From Collinsella aerofaciens (GTDB lineage: Bacteria > Actinomycetota > Coriobacteriia > Coriobacteriales > Coriobacteriaceae), in contig NZ_JAQLFL010000006.1 in NCBI RefSeq assembly GCF_028206995.1, positions 76,714 through 140,713 on the forward strand: a DNA stretch of 64,000 nt, in the 5' to 3' direction. The stretch's first letter is position 1. Each line of letters starts with the position of its first letter. Made by a program: the position numbers and the translations under genes. A model generated the notes under the pieces. The model saw nothing but the letters and a program-made list of their open reading frames with translations, was not told the origin of the DNA and did not search any database. Of this stretch, positions 1 through 7,685 are shown piece by piece.

Positions 1-186
1 TTGCTCGCGAGAACGGCACAGCCAAATCGTCACGCCGATGGCCACAATCAACAGCACAAGTGCCGCTGCCGCCAGTCCAGCAAGCGCAAACATCACGCCA
101 ATGCTCACAGCAATAACCGGGAGCAGCAGCAAACCGCACCCGCATCCACCCGGACTATATACGGCAGGCTGTCGGCGTCGCCTCAT
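1..186 (-). CDS. Partial small hydrophobic membrane protein (runs off left edge)
   Basis: Reading the minus strand from the ATG at 186-184 gives an open frame to the window edge (62 codons, no stop). The product starts with a basic stretch (MRRRRQPAVY), then a Gly/Cys-rich patch, then a long hydrophobic region rich in Leu, Val, Ala and Ile that would form one or two membrane segments, followed by charged residues at the edge. A GGGGGTGG stretch lies about 7 nt upstream of the ATG. No family is recognised. The 3' end is outside the window. Confidence 0.5.
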   Translation of the reverse strand, partial: MRRRRQPAVYSPGGCGCGLLLLPVIAVSIGVMFALAGLAAAALVLLIVAIGVTIWLCRSREQ

Positions 187-215
187 CGTCACGCCACCCC
201 CATCATCTCTGAGCA

Positions 216-557
216 CTACAGCGCAATGGCCTGCTGAACAGGAACGATCTTATCGAGTTCCGGTTCGATCCGCCTTTTCTCGGCCTCAAGGTCAAACGCC
301 ACCTGAGCGCGCAGCCAATAACCATCCGTCAGGCCAAAATAACGGCAAAGACGGAGGTCGGTGTCGGCCGTCACGCGACGTTTTCCCAAGACAATCTGCC
401 CGATACGCTGAGCCGGAATCCCGGTCTCTTTCGCAAGGCGATATTGAGAAATGCCCATGGGAACAAGAAACTCCTCTTTGAGAAGCTCACCAGGAGTCAC
501 TGGCGACAGCAAATCGGACGAGGTCTCATCACTTGTGATAATCGACGATTTCGACAT
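216..557 (-). CDS. higA: HigA-type antitoxin, XRE helix-turn-helix
   Basis: A 113-aa protein with the HigA signature: an N-terminal segment PGELLKEEFLVPMGIS, then the helix-turn-helix (QYRLAKETGIPAQRIGQIV), then the typical VTADTDLRLCRYFGLTDGYWL segment. It should neutralise the adjacent HigB toxin and bind the promoter as autorepressor. The start at 557 (MSKSSIITSD) is preferred over the upstream ATG at 632 because the HigA fold begins just after it and an AGGAG lies upstream. It overlaps the end of higB by 29 nt, so translation is probably coupled. Confidence 0.85.
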   Translation of the reverse strand: MSKSSIITSDETSSDLLSPVTPGELLKEEFLVPMGISQYRLAKETGIPAQRIGQIVLGKRRVTADTDLRLCRYFGLTDGYWLRAQVAFDLEAEKRRIEPELDKIVPVQQAIAL

Positions 558-810
558 TCCAAGCCATCTCCTGTCTCCACTCAAAACAGACCCGATAGCG
601 CTCGTTAACACGGATGCTATATTGACCGGCACGATCGCCCTTCAAAGCTTCCAGGCGATTGCCCGGCGGAACGCGAAGATCATCAAGCGAAGCACAAACC
701 TGCAGTTGGCGAATCTTCCTCAACGCAACACGCTCAAAGGGCACGAACCTCCTGACCCGCACACCCATGGCAAAGCGTTCGGTATCCTCATCTTCATACG
801 ATGCAATCAT
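529..810 (-). CDS. higB: HigB/RelE-family toxin
   Basis: A 93-aa RelE-superfamily protein of the HigB subtype, a ribosome-dependent mRNA endonuclease. The family pattern is visible: RKIRQLQVCASLDDLRVPPG, NRLEALKGDRAGQYSIRVN, and the end RYRVCFEW...VEIVDYHK. Toxin precedes antitoxin, the normal HigBA order. It is the first gene of the pair, read from a promoter within 822-867. Both proteins look full-length, so the module is probably functional. Confidence 0.85.
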   Translation of the reverse strand: MIASYEDEDTERFAMGVRVRRFVPFERVALRKIRQLQVCASLDDLRVPPGNRLEALKGDRAGQYSIRVNERYRVCFEWRQEMAWNVEIVDYHK

Positions 811-821
811 AGTATCGCCTT

Positions 822-867
822 ACGTTAGTAACGTCAAACGTTTCTATAGACTTACATCTCTATTATA
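822..867 (-). promoter_or_regulatory. higBA promoter with palindromic operator
   Basis: On the minus strand a perfect TATAAT (-10) lies at 862-867. Downstream of it, before the higB start, is a perfect 13-nt palindrome ACGTTAGTAACGT (822-834), and a further ACGTTT half-site follows. This suits autorepression by HigA. No convincing -35 was found. Confidence 0.6.
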
Positions 868-912
868 TCGTACGTTTGTTCGTGTTTTCTAGAACAAATA
901 GTCCTTCACACC

Positions 913-2100
913 TTAGTCAAGCAAAAGCAATCGTTTGTAGACATCGAGGCCCTTGAGTAGAATTTCCTCGTCAAAGAGCATGCTATCGGTATGCAGAGCG
1001 CTTGTGGCATAGGCGGGGCAGCCATCCGAATCACTCGGGTTGTCTTGGTCCTCTGGCATACCCGTGCCCAGCAGGAAAAACACGCCCGGCAGATGGCGCT
1101 GATAGAACGCGAAATCCTCGGCGATTAGCAGCGGCTCGTCCACGAGCTGCAATTCGGGCAGAGCGGGCGCGATTCGGGCAAACAACTCAGGGTCGTTATC
1201 GACCGGTGGATAGCCCTCGGCAAAGTCAAGATCATACGTGCAGCCCGTTGCGGTGCACGCCTCGTCGAGCACACGGCGTACGCCTTCGCGCGCACGGTCG
1301 AACATGTCGTCCGTAAACACACGTAGGCTGCCGGCAACATGGGCCTCCCCCGCCACCGCGTTGCAGACGGTACCGGCCTGCAGCAGACCAAACTTACCGA
1401 TACAGGGCTCGTCGGTGCCCAGCTCGTCCATCAGCTCGCGCTCGGCAACCAAAAACTTCGCTGCCGCCAACGCGGCATCGTGCGACTCCCCAACCGGCAC
1501 ACCATAGGTCTTAGCGATGTGGATGCTCGTACCGTGAATATGGATATGCGTCTCGCTCGAACGCGCCAGCAGCGGACCGGAACAACTCGCCAACGTGCCG
1601 GCAGGCAGATCGGGCCACACATGGAAGCCAAAAATGCGGTCGGCCCCATAGCGCTCGAACACACCACTCTCGCATACCGTCTTGGCACCACCGGTCGTTT
1701 CCTCGGCCGGCTGGAACACAAAGAGAACGTTGCGCCTAATGGCGCCCGGCTGTTCGCGAATCGTACGGTCAACATGCGTCGCGGCGGCAAGCGCCATGGC
1801 CATGTGTCCGTCATGTCCGCAAGCGTGCATCTTGCCGGGATGGGTCGAGGCAAAGGCCGCTCCCGTCGCCTCCACGATGGGCAGCGCATCCATATCGGCG
1901 CGAATCGCCGTAGCATGCGCGGCATCAACACCGGCGTCGAAGAAAGCACAGACGCAGCTGGGGCACGGATGGGTCACCTCGCAAGCGAGCGGTGCCAGCA
2001 CGCCCTCGATATAGGCAATGGTTTGCGGAAGATCGAAATCGAGCTCCGGAATGCGATGGAGATCGCGGCGATAGCGACGGAGTTCTTGGAGCTCGGTCAT
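913..2100 (-). CDS. M20-family amidohydrolase (possible N-acetyl-DAP deacetylase)
   Basis: A 395-aa M20D-type metal-dependent amidohydrolase. Visible signatures are the N-terminal RRDLHRIPELDFDL, the metal site HACGHDGH, and the catalytic/metal pair in FQPAEETTGG; HVWPDLPAGT begins the later region. The start at 2100 (MTELQELRRY) follows an AAGGGA site and matches where the family begins, so the upstream ATGs to 2184 are ignored. It is divergent from the lysine riboswitch/lysA-dapA operon. Since that operon encodes DapH, which makes N-acetyl intermediates, an N-acetyl-L,L-DAP deacetylase role is plausible. The family also contains hippurate and indole-acetyl-amino-acid hydrolases, so substrate is inferred. 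Confidence 0.75.
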   Translation of the reverse strand: MTELQELRRYRRDLHRIPELDFDLPQTIAYIEGVLAPLACEVTHPCPSCVCAFFDAGVDAAHATAIRADMDALPIVEATGAAFASTHPGKMHACGHDGHMAMALAAATHVDRTIREQPGAIRRNVLFVFQPAEETTGGAKTVCESGVFERYGADRIFGFHVWPDLPAGTLASCSGPLLARSSETHIHIHGTSIHIAKTYGVPVGESHDAALAAAKFLVAERELMDELGTDEPCIGKFGLLQAGTVCNAVAGEAHVAGSLRVFTDDMFDRAREGVRRVLDEACTATGCTYDLDFAEGYPPVDNDPELFARIAPALPELQLVDEPLLIAEDFAFYQRHLPGVFFLLGTGMPEDQDNPSDSDGCPAYATSALHTDSMLFDEEILLKGLDVYKRLLLLD

Positions 2101-2250
2101 AGAGGATCCCTTCGTGAGGCACATCTGTTGCAACTTATTGTGATACAGGATTGTGGCGCACATGTTTCCAGCATATCCCTGCATTTTTTAAACGTTATAT
2201 ACGAATACTCTTGTTTGGTAAAGTGCAACGTGATAGGGTCTTTACCACTT

Positions 2251-2407
2251 GATAGAGGCGCGGGCACGAAGAACCGCGGGCGAGCCGGCAGGCTTTGACC
2301 CCGTGGGGAGGCGAAACCCGCCGAACTGGGTTTTTCGGGCACGAACAACCTGGTGGGCCTGTGGGAAACACCCACAGGACTGTCTGCAGCAATGCGGGAG
2401 CGCTATC
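2251..2407 (+). promoter_or_regulatory. Lysine riboswitch (L box)
   Basis: The L-box conserved blocks occur in order: GATAGAGGCGCG at 2251; GGGGAGG followed by CGCCGAACTGGG around 2304-2330; GGCCTGTGGGAAACACCCACAG with GGACTGTC around 2356-2384; and GGGAGCGCTATC at 2396-2407. GATAG (2251-2255) pairs with CTATC (2403-2407) as P1. Downstream, GGATAGCG (2458-2465), next to the likely ribosome binding site GAGG, is complementary to CGCTATCC (2401-2408), the 3' side of P1; a second CGCTAT lies at 2423-2428. No U-tract terminator follows, so translational control of lysA-dapA is more likely than attenuation. Confidence 0.9.
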
Positions 2408-2478
2408 CGGACATTGGGTCCACGCTATGCGGATTCGATGCGCAGATGGCGCCGTCTGGATAGCGAGGTTTACGGGAC

Positions 2479-4788
2479 ATGGCATTGACCCCCAACGAGG
2501 CATATGCGGCCAAGCAGCCGTTTGTGGACAAGGAGACACTCGAGCATATCGTCGAGCAGTTCCCCACGCCGTTTCATCTATACGACGAGGCGGGCATCCG
2601 CCGCAACATGCAAGAAGTGCGCGACGCCTTTGCATGGAACCCGGGCTTTAAGGAATACTTTGCCGTCAAGGCCAACCCCAACCCGGCGCTCATCTCCATT
2701 CTCAACGAATACGGCTGCGGCTGCGATTGCTCGAGCTATACCGAGCTCATGATCGCCCGCTCGCTGGGTATCACGGGACACGACATCATGTTCTCGTCCA
2801 ACGACACGCCGGCTGCCGACTTTGAGCTCGCCGACAAGCTGGGCGCCATCGTCAACTTTGACGACATCAGCCACATCGAGTTCTTTGAGCGCGTTGCGGG
2901 GCCCATCCCCAAGACGGTCAGCTGCCGCTTTAATCCAGGCGGTCTGTTCCAGCTCTCCAACGGCATCATGGACAACCCGGGCGACTCCAAATATGGCATG
3001 ACCACCGAGCAACTCTTCGAGGCCTTCCGCATGCTCAAGGCCAAGGGCGCCGAGGACTTTGGCATCCACGCATTCCTTGCCAGCAACACCGTCACCAACG
3101 ACTACTACCCCAAGCTCGCACGCATCCTCTTTGAGCTTGCCGTACGCCTGGAGCGCGAGACCGGCGCACACGTCGCCTTCATCAATCTGTCCGGCGGCGT
3201 CGGCATCCCCTATCTGCCCGAACAGCAGGCCAACGACATTCACGCCATCGGCGAGGGAGTACACGCGGCATACGACGAGATCCTGGTTCCCGCCGGTATG
3301 GGCGATGTGGCCATCTGCACCGAGATGGGCCGCTATATGATAGGCCCCTACGGCTGCCTGGTCACCAAGGCCATCCACGAGAAGCAGATCTACAAGGACT
3401 ATATCGGTGTCGACGCAAGCGCCGTCGATCTGATCCGCCCTGCCATGTATGGCGCCTACCACCACATTACGGTGATGGGCCAGCCGGGTGGCGCCGACAA
3501 GACCACAGTACCCGTTACGGACACCTACGACATCACGGGCAACCTATGCGAGAACAACGACAAGTTCGCCATCGATCGCGAGTTACCGCATATCGACATG
3601 GGCGACCTGCTTGTGATCCACGATACCGGTGCGCATGGCTACTCCATGGGCTACAACTACAACGGACGTCTGCGCTCCGCCGAGGTTCTGCTGCGCCCCG
3701 ATGGCTCAGCCGACCTCATCCGCCGTGCCGAGCGCCCGGGCGATTACTTTGCCACGCTCGACGTGCTGCCGAGCGGCCGAGAGCTGCTGGCCAAGTCGCG
3801 CGCCGAAAGTGCCCGCCGTCGCGCCCAAGACGAGCGCTTGGCCGTCGCCGCCCAATGGAATAAGCGCATCCAGATCGCGGAAGCGAAGGAGAAGAACATG
3901 GATATCCGCAACCTCGAGGGCTCAATCGTCGCCCTCGTCACGCCGTTTAAAAAGGACGGCAGCGTCGACTTTGACGCACTCGAGCGCCTTATCGATTTCC
4001 ACCTGCAAAACGGCACCGACGCCATCCTCACCCTGGGCACCACCGGCGAGAGCGCCACGATGACCGATGACGAGGACAACTCCGTCGTCGCCGCCGTGGT
4101 CAAGCATGTTGCAGGACGCGTCCCCGTCATCGCCGGCTCGGGCTCCAACTCCACGCAAACCATGCTCACCAAGTCGCTCACTTACCAGGGCTTGGGAGCC
4201 GACGGCCTGCTGCTCATTACCCCCTACTACAACAAGTCCAACGAAGAGGGTATCTATCAGCACTTTAAGACCGTCGCCGATGCTGTGGACATCCCCTGCA
4301 TCCTGTACAACATCCCCGGCCGTTGCGGCTGCGGCATCAGCGAGCGCAACGTAGAGCGCCTGGCCGCACATCCCAACATCATGGGTATTAAGGAAGCCTC
4401 TGGCAACGTCGCTTACGCGGCCAAGATCGCCCACCTGCTGTCCGACGACTTCCGCATGTACTCGGGCGAGGACGCCCTCACCGTGCCGCTCATGAGCCTG
4501 GGCGCTTCGGGCACCATCAGCGTGTGGGCCGACGTTCAGCCGCAGCTCGTGCACGACATGTGCCGCGCCTATCTGGACGGCGACGTGGAGCGCGCCCGCG
4601 ATATCCAGATTGCCGGCCAGCCGCTCATCAATGCCCTCTTTAGCGAGGTCAACCCCATCCCCGTCAAGGAAGCACTCGCCCAGATGGGTATGATCGAGGC
4701 AAACTACCGCATGCCGCTGTGCCCCATGGCAGACGACACGCGCTCCGCACTTACCGATGCTCTGAAAGGAGCTGGTCTGCTTGATTAA
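2479..4788 (+). CDS. lysA-dapA: Diaminopimelate decarboxylase-dihydrodipicolinate synthase fusion (LysA-DapA)
   Basis: One uninterrupted 769-aa frame. Residues 1-473 are a PLP-dependent DAP decarboxylase-type domain (EYFAVKANPNP with the PLP lysine K64; SGGVGIPY; HDTGAHGYSMGYNYNGRLR), catalysing the last lysine step. Residues 474-769 are a complete DapA (TLGTTGESATM; Schiff-base lysine in MGIKEASGN), condensing pyruvate with aspartate semialdehyde. The joint is a charged, Arg/Ala-rich stretch (SRAESARRRAQDERL). An internal ATG at 3898 has a perfect AAGGAG 6 nt upstream, so a free 296-aa DapA may also be made. The gene lies under the lysine riboswitch and overlaps dapB by 8 nt. First and last pathway enzymes are thus joined. 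Confidence 0.9.
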   Translation: MALTPNEAYAAKQPFVDKETLEHIVEQFPTPFHLYDEAGIRRNMQEVRDAFAWNPGFKEYFAVKANPNPALISILNEYGCGCDCSSYTELMIARSLGITGHDIMFSSNDTPAADFELADKLGAIVNFDDISHIEFFERVAGPIPKTVSCRFNPGGLFQLSNGIMDNPGDSKYGMTTEQLFEAFRMLKAKGAEDFGIHAFLASNTVTNDYYPKLARILFELAVRLERETGAHVAFINLSGGVGIPYLPEQQANDIHAIGEGVHAAYDEILVPAGMGDVAICTEMGRYMIGPYGCLVTKAIHEKQIYKDYIGVDASAVDLIRPAMYGAYHHITVMGQPGGADKTTVPVTDTYDITGNLCENNDKFAIDRELPHIDMGDLLVIHDTGAHGYSMGYNYNGRLRSAEVLLRPDGSADLIRRAERPGDYFATLDVLPSGRELLAKSRAESARRRAQDERLAVAAQWNKRIQIAEAKEKNMDIRNLEGSIVALVTPFKKDGSVDFDALERLIDFHLQNGTDAILTLGTTGESATMTDDEDNSVVAAVVKHVAGRVPVIAGSGSNSTQTMLTKSLTYQGLGADGLLLITPYYNKSNEEGIYQHFKTVADAVDIPCILYNIPGRCGCGISERNVERLAAHPNIMGIKEASGNVAYAAKIAHLLSDDFRMYSGEDALTVPLMSLGASGTISVWADVQPQLVHDMCRAYLDGDVERARDIQIAGQPLINALFSEVNPIPVKEALAQMGMIEANYRMPLCPMADDTRSALTDALKGAGLLD

Positions 4789-5521
4789 GACCGTCATTAT
4801 GGGAACGGGCCGCATGGGCTCGCTCATCCGCACCACCGCCGAGGGCATTGTCAACACCGCTGGAGAGCCCGTTTTTGACATCGTCGCCCAGATCGGCTTC
4901 GACTTGTCCGAGCTCGAGAGCGCACCGGCCGCCGATGTAATCATCGACTTCTCGAACGTCGTGACCTTCGATGCCGTTGTCGCCTATGTCGAGCGCACGG
5001 GTGCCGCACTCGTTTCCGGCACCACGGGCTATACGCCCGAGCAGGTGGATCGCCTGCGCGAGCTGGGTCAGAACGCCCGTGTTATGCACTCGGGCAACTA
5101 CTCTATCGGTATCGCCGCCCTGCGCCATCTGGTTGCCCAGGCCACGCGCGAGCTGCCCGGCTTTGACTGCGAAATCGTCGAGACGCACCATAATCAAAAG
5201 GTCGACGCCCCCAGCGGCACTGCCAAGTTGTTGCTCGACGCCGTCGTCGAAGCCGAGCCCGAGGCAGGCTACCACCCCGTCTATGGCCGCGAGGGCATGT
5301 GCGGCGCGCGCGACCCCAAGGAGATCGGCATGCACTCGCTGCGCGGCGGCACCGTCGCCGGCGTGCACGAGGTAAGCTTTTTCGGCCAGGACGAGGAGGT
5401 CACGCTCACGCACCGCGCCACGAGCCGTCAGATCTTCGTCAACGGCGCCCTGGCAGCCGCGCAGAAGCTCGTCACCCGCGAGCCTGGCTTCTATACGTTC
5501 GACCAGGTCATGTTTGCCTAA
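4781..5521 (+). CDS. dapB: 4-hydroxy-tetrahydrodipicolinate reductase
   Basis: A 246-aa DapB: N-terminal dinucleotide-binding motif MGTGRMGSL, then SGTTGYTPEQ, the catalytic signature ETHHNQKVDAPSGTA, and a typical C-terminal GFYTFDQV. It reduces the DapA product with NAD(P)H. Translation starts at TTG 4781, preceded by AAAGGAG (4765-4771), inside the last codons of dapA, which points to translational coupling. Length is normal for the family. Confidence 0.93.
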   Translation: MIKTVIMGTGRMGSLIRTTAEGIVNTAGEPVFDIVAQIGFDLSELESAPAADVIIDFSNVVTFDAVVAYVERTGAALVSGTTGYTPEQVDRLRELGQNARVMHSGNYSIGIAALRHLVAQATRELPGFDCEIVETHHNQKVDAPSGTAKLLLDAVVEAEPEAGYHPVYGREGMCGARDPKEIGMHSLRGGTVAGVHEVSFFGQDEEVTLTHRATSRQIFVNGALAAAQKLVTREPGFYTFDQVMFA

Positions 5522-5560
5522 CCAGGTATCAACCGGATCCACTCAAAGGAGAGACAGCAA

Positions 5561-6280
5561 ATGAGTAATGCAGCCGAGATGGACGCACAGGAGATTATCA
5601 ACTACATCGCAACCGCGCCCAAGAAAACGCCCGTCAAACTGTACGTGCGCGAAAAGCCGGGCATGAAGGTCCAGTGGGGCAATGCGCACGTCTACGGCGG
5701 TCGTCGTGGCAAGACCGTCTTTGGTGACTGGGATGAGCTCAAGGCAATCCTCGACGCCAACGCCGACTCCATCGACTACTACGACGTAGAGAACGACTGC
5801 CGCAACTCCGCCGTGCCCATGCTCGACCTCAAGGGTATCAACGCCCGCATCGAGCCGGGCGCGATCATCCGCGACCGTGTCGAGATTGGCGATCGCGCCG
5901 TCATCATGATGGGCGCCATCATCAACATCGGCTCCGTCATTGGCGAAGGCTCCATGATCGACATGGGCGCTGTGCTGGGCGGCCGCGCCACCGTGGGCAA
6001 GAACTGCCACATCGGCGCCGGCACCGTGCTGGCAGGCGTCGTGGAGCCCGCCAGTGCCACGCCCGTCATCATCGAGGACGACGTTATGATCGGCGCCAAT
6101 GCCGTGGTCCTGGAGGGCGTGCACGTAGGCAAGGGCGCTGTCGTTGCCGCCGGCGCCGTGTGCGTCGAGGACGTCCCCGCCGGTGCCGTCGTGGCCGGTG
6201 TCCCCGCCCGCGTCATCAAGATGCGCGACGAGAAGACCGACAGCAAGACCGGCCTGGAAGAGGGCTTACGTCAACTCTAG
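5561..6280 (+). CDS. dapH: Tetrahydrodipicolinate N-acetyltransferase
   Basis: A 239-aa DapH with an N-terminal alpha-helical domain ([20 protein letters not shown]) and a left-handed beta-helix of hexapeptide repeats ([20 protein letters not shown] to [13 protein letters not shown]). It acetylates tetrahydrodipicolinate with acetyl-CoA, so this organism should use the acetylase branch to meso-DAP. AAAGGAG lies 9 nt upstream of the ATG, and the gap to dapB is 39 nt, so it is part of the lysA-dapA-dapB-dapH operon. Confidence 0.93.
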   Translation: MSNAAEMDAQEIINYIATAPKKTPVKLYVREKPGMKVQWGNAHVYGGRRGKTVFGDWDELKAILDANADSIDYYDVENDCRNSAVPMLDLKGINARIEPGAIIRDRVEIGDRAVIMMGAIINIGSVIGEGSMIDMGAVLGGRATVGKNCHIGAGTVLAGVVEPASATPVIIEDDVMIGANAVVLEGVHVGKGAVVAAGAVCVEDVPAGAVVAGVPARVIKMRDEKTDSKTGLEEGLRQL

Positions 6281-6312
6281 GGCTGCGCAGTTTTACCAAA
6301 CCGCGTAACTAG

Positions 6313-6370
6313 TCGACGCTGCACCTTTGGTTCCGTCGTTCTAACGAACGACGGATCTCTCGACGCTGCA
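6313..6370. repeat. Perfect 9-bp hairpin between two direct 11-mers
   Basis: CCGTCGTTC (6333-6341), loop TAAC, GAACGACGG (6346-6354) form a perfect hairpin. It sits between two copies of TCGACGCTGCA (6313-6323 and 6360-6370). No U-tract follows, so it is not a standard terminator. It lies 3' of dapH and abuts the larger element at 6370-6467. Confidence 0.6.
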
Positions 6371-6467
6371 AACGCCCCTAAGCGGCAATCTGACGTTCAA
6401 TCGTCGGTCGCGTACCGAAGTACGCTTCCCTCCTCTTTCACGTCACCTTGCTCGCCTAGGGGCGTTT
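6370..6467. repeat. 98-nt compound hairpin, possible structured RNA or dispersed repeat
   Basis: AAACGCCCCTA (6370-6380) pairs perfectly with TAGGGGCGTTT (6457-6467). The stem continues with GCG/CGC (6382-6384/6453-6455), GCAA/TTGC (6385-6388/6448-6451, overlapping slightly as an alternative register) and TGACGT/ACGTCA (6391-6396/6440-6445). The apex holds GCGTAC-CGAA-GTACGC (6410-6425). The right arm runs into TTTT, so it may end dapH transcripts, but it is far more elaborate than a terminator. Confidence 0.65.
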
Positions 6468-6510
6468 TCGCTGACTTATGCTCAGTCTGCAACTCAATTC
6501 AGCTCCAAGC

Positions 6511-6548
6511 AAAAAGGCCGAAGTCCCGAAGGGTTTCGGCCTTTGCTT
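6511..6548. terminator. Bidirectional terminator between dapH and the NA37 gene
   Basis: AAAAGGCCGAA pairs with TTTCGGCCTTT (about 6512-6522 and 6534-6544), with A-rich and T-rich flanks on both sides. It lies 22 nt 3' of the minus-strand gene at 6570 and can also serve the dap operon. Confidence 0.8.
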
Positions 6549-6569
6549 TGTCTGAAGTTCAAGCGCAGT

Positions 6570-7583
6570 TTATCGATTCTCAATTGACCCGATGTTTTTT
6601 AGCTCGATGGAGATGAGGCCGTTAGGCTCATTGACGAACTCGATGTACTCGGAGTTGGAACCCATCTCGGCCGGGAAGCTGATCTCGATACCCGTGTCGG
6701 TACGGATCTTATGATTGCGCACCGCCGCGCGTTCGACCTGCTTGCGCTCCACGGGCACACGCTCAGGCACCTTCTCCTCGGTCAGTGCCGCGCGCACGCT
6801 CTCCTTGATGACCGGCTCGTCCTCAAAGACCTCGTCGACGATATCCCAAGGCGGCAGCTCCTCGTCATCCTCGACCTTCTCGGCAACAGCAGCCTTAACC
6901 TTGGCGAGCGCTACGGCCGTATTGGCACCGTGCTCCTCGGCGACTTCCTCGACCACACGCGTCACGGTGTCGATGACCTCCTTGCCCGATACGCCCGTGT
7001 CGCACTGCAGCAGGCCATCGGGGATAAGCATACGGTCCTCGCCGGCGATCTTGCGTTTCTTGTCCACATAGCCGATCTCCATGGTGCTTGCACGCACGAT
7101 TGCATAGCTCGGCACCTTTTGCGAGGGATTCGGCAGAATGGCGTAGTGGCGCGCAATGTCGTTGCGCACCTCGCCCTCTTCGCGACCTACCTCGTGCATA
7201 AAAGCCTGCTTGGAGCCCAGCAGCATCACGGCAAACCAGCGGGCATCCTCATCGTCATCAAAGTCCGCCACAAGCACGTCAGTGGACTCGGCTTTCTCGG
7301 CCTTGGTAAGTTCGGAAGAGATGAACTCCGCAATCTGCTGAGACAGGTCCACGAACTCACGCTCACCAAAGAAATAGCCCTTGAGCTCGCCGCCGAATGC
7401 GGAGTTCTCGGCAAACGTGGCGCGTTTATTGTCGGCCGAGGTGCGTGCGCGGCGCAGATGCGTGGTCACGAAGTTGCGCACGGTACGGCTCTCGATATCG
7501 AGCTCTCGCTGGCTCATGACGTTGACGGCAGAGTCAAAGTCCAGGATATGCAGAATCGCGTGATTGATTTTCATATACGGCAT
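6570..7583 (-). CDS. 37-kDa nucleoid-associated protein (NdpA/YejK family)
   Basis: A 337-aa protein that starts with the NA37 family pattern MKINHAILHILDFDSAVNVMSQRELDI; RNFVTTHLRRAR, GELKGYFFGEREFVDLSQQIAEF and the C-terminal EIEISFPAEM-type segment also fit. Members associate with the nucleoid, but their molecular role is poorly known. Residues 215-290 are acidic. Two starts are possible (7583 or 7574), neither with a strong ribosome binding site. Confidence 0.75.
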   Translation of the reverse strand: MPYMKINHAILHILDFDSAVNVMSQRELDIESRTVRNFVTTHLRRARTSADNKRATFAENSAFGGELKGYFFGEREFVDLSQQIAEFISSELTKAEKAESTDVLVADFDDDEDARWFAVMLLGSKQAFMHEVGREEGEVRNDIARHYAILPNPSQKVPSYAIVRASTMEIGYVDKKRKIAGEDRMLIPDGLLQCDTGVSGKEVIDTVTRVVEEVAEEHGANTAVALAKVKAAVAEKVEDDEELPPWDIVDEVFEDEPVIKESVRAALTEEKVPERVPVERKQVERAAVRNHKIRTDTGIEISFPAEMGSNSEYIEFVNEPNGLISIELKNIGSIENR

Positions 7584-7685
7584 TCCGTTCTAGATCGATT
7601 TCGGCACGAACCAGTATAGCGGTCGAGCCCGCCCCAGGCGCATCGAAGATTGGCGCATCGGGGACAGGTTGCTTTGTATCAATGG

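Noticed and set aside
38..481. Plus-strand 147-codon open frame
   Set aside because: Antisense to higA and the partial membrane protein; composition is not coding-like and no ribosome binding site is present.
7640..7685. GGGGACAGGTTGCTTTG-like fragment and its relatives at 8860 and 30575
   Set aside because: Short shared words near gene ends suggest a dispersed remnant, but similarity is too brief to define an element.
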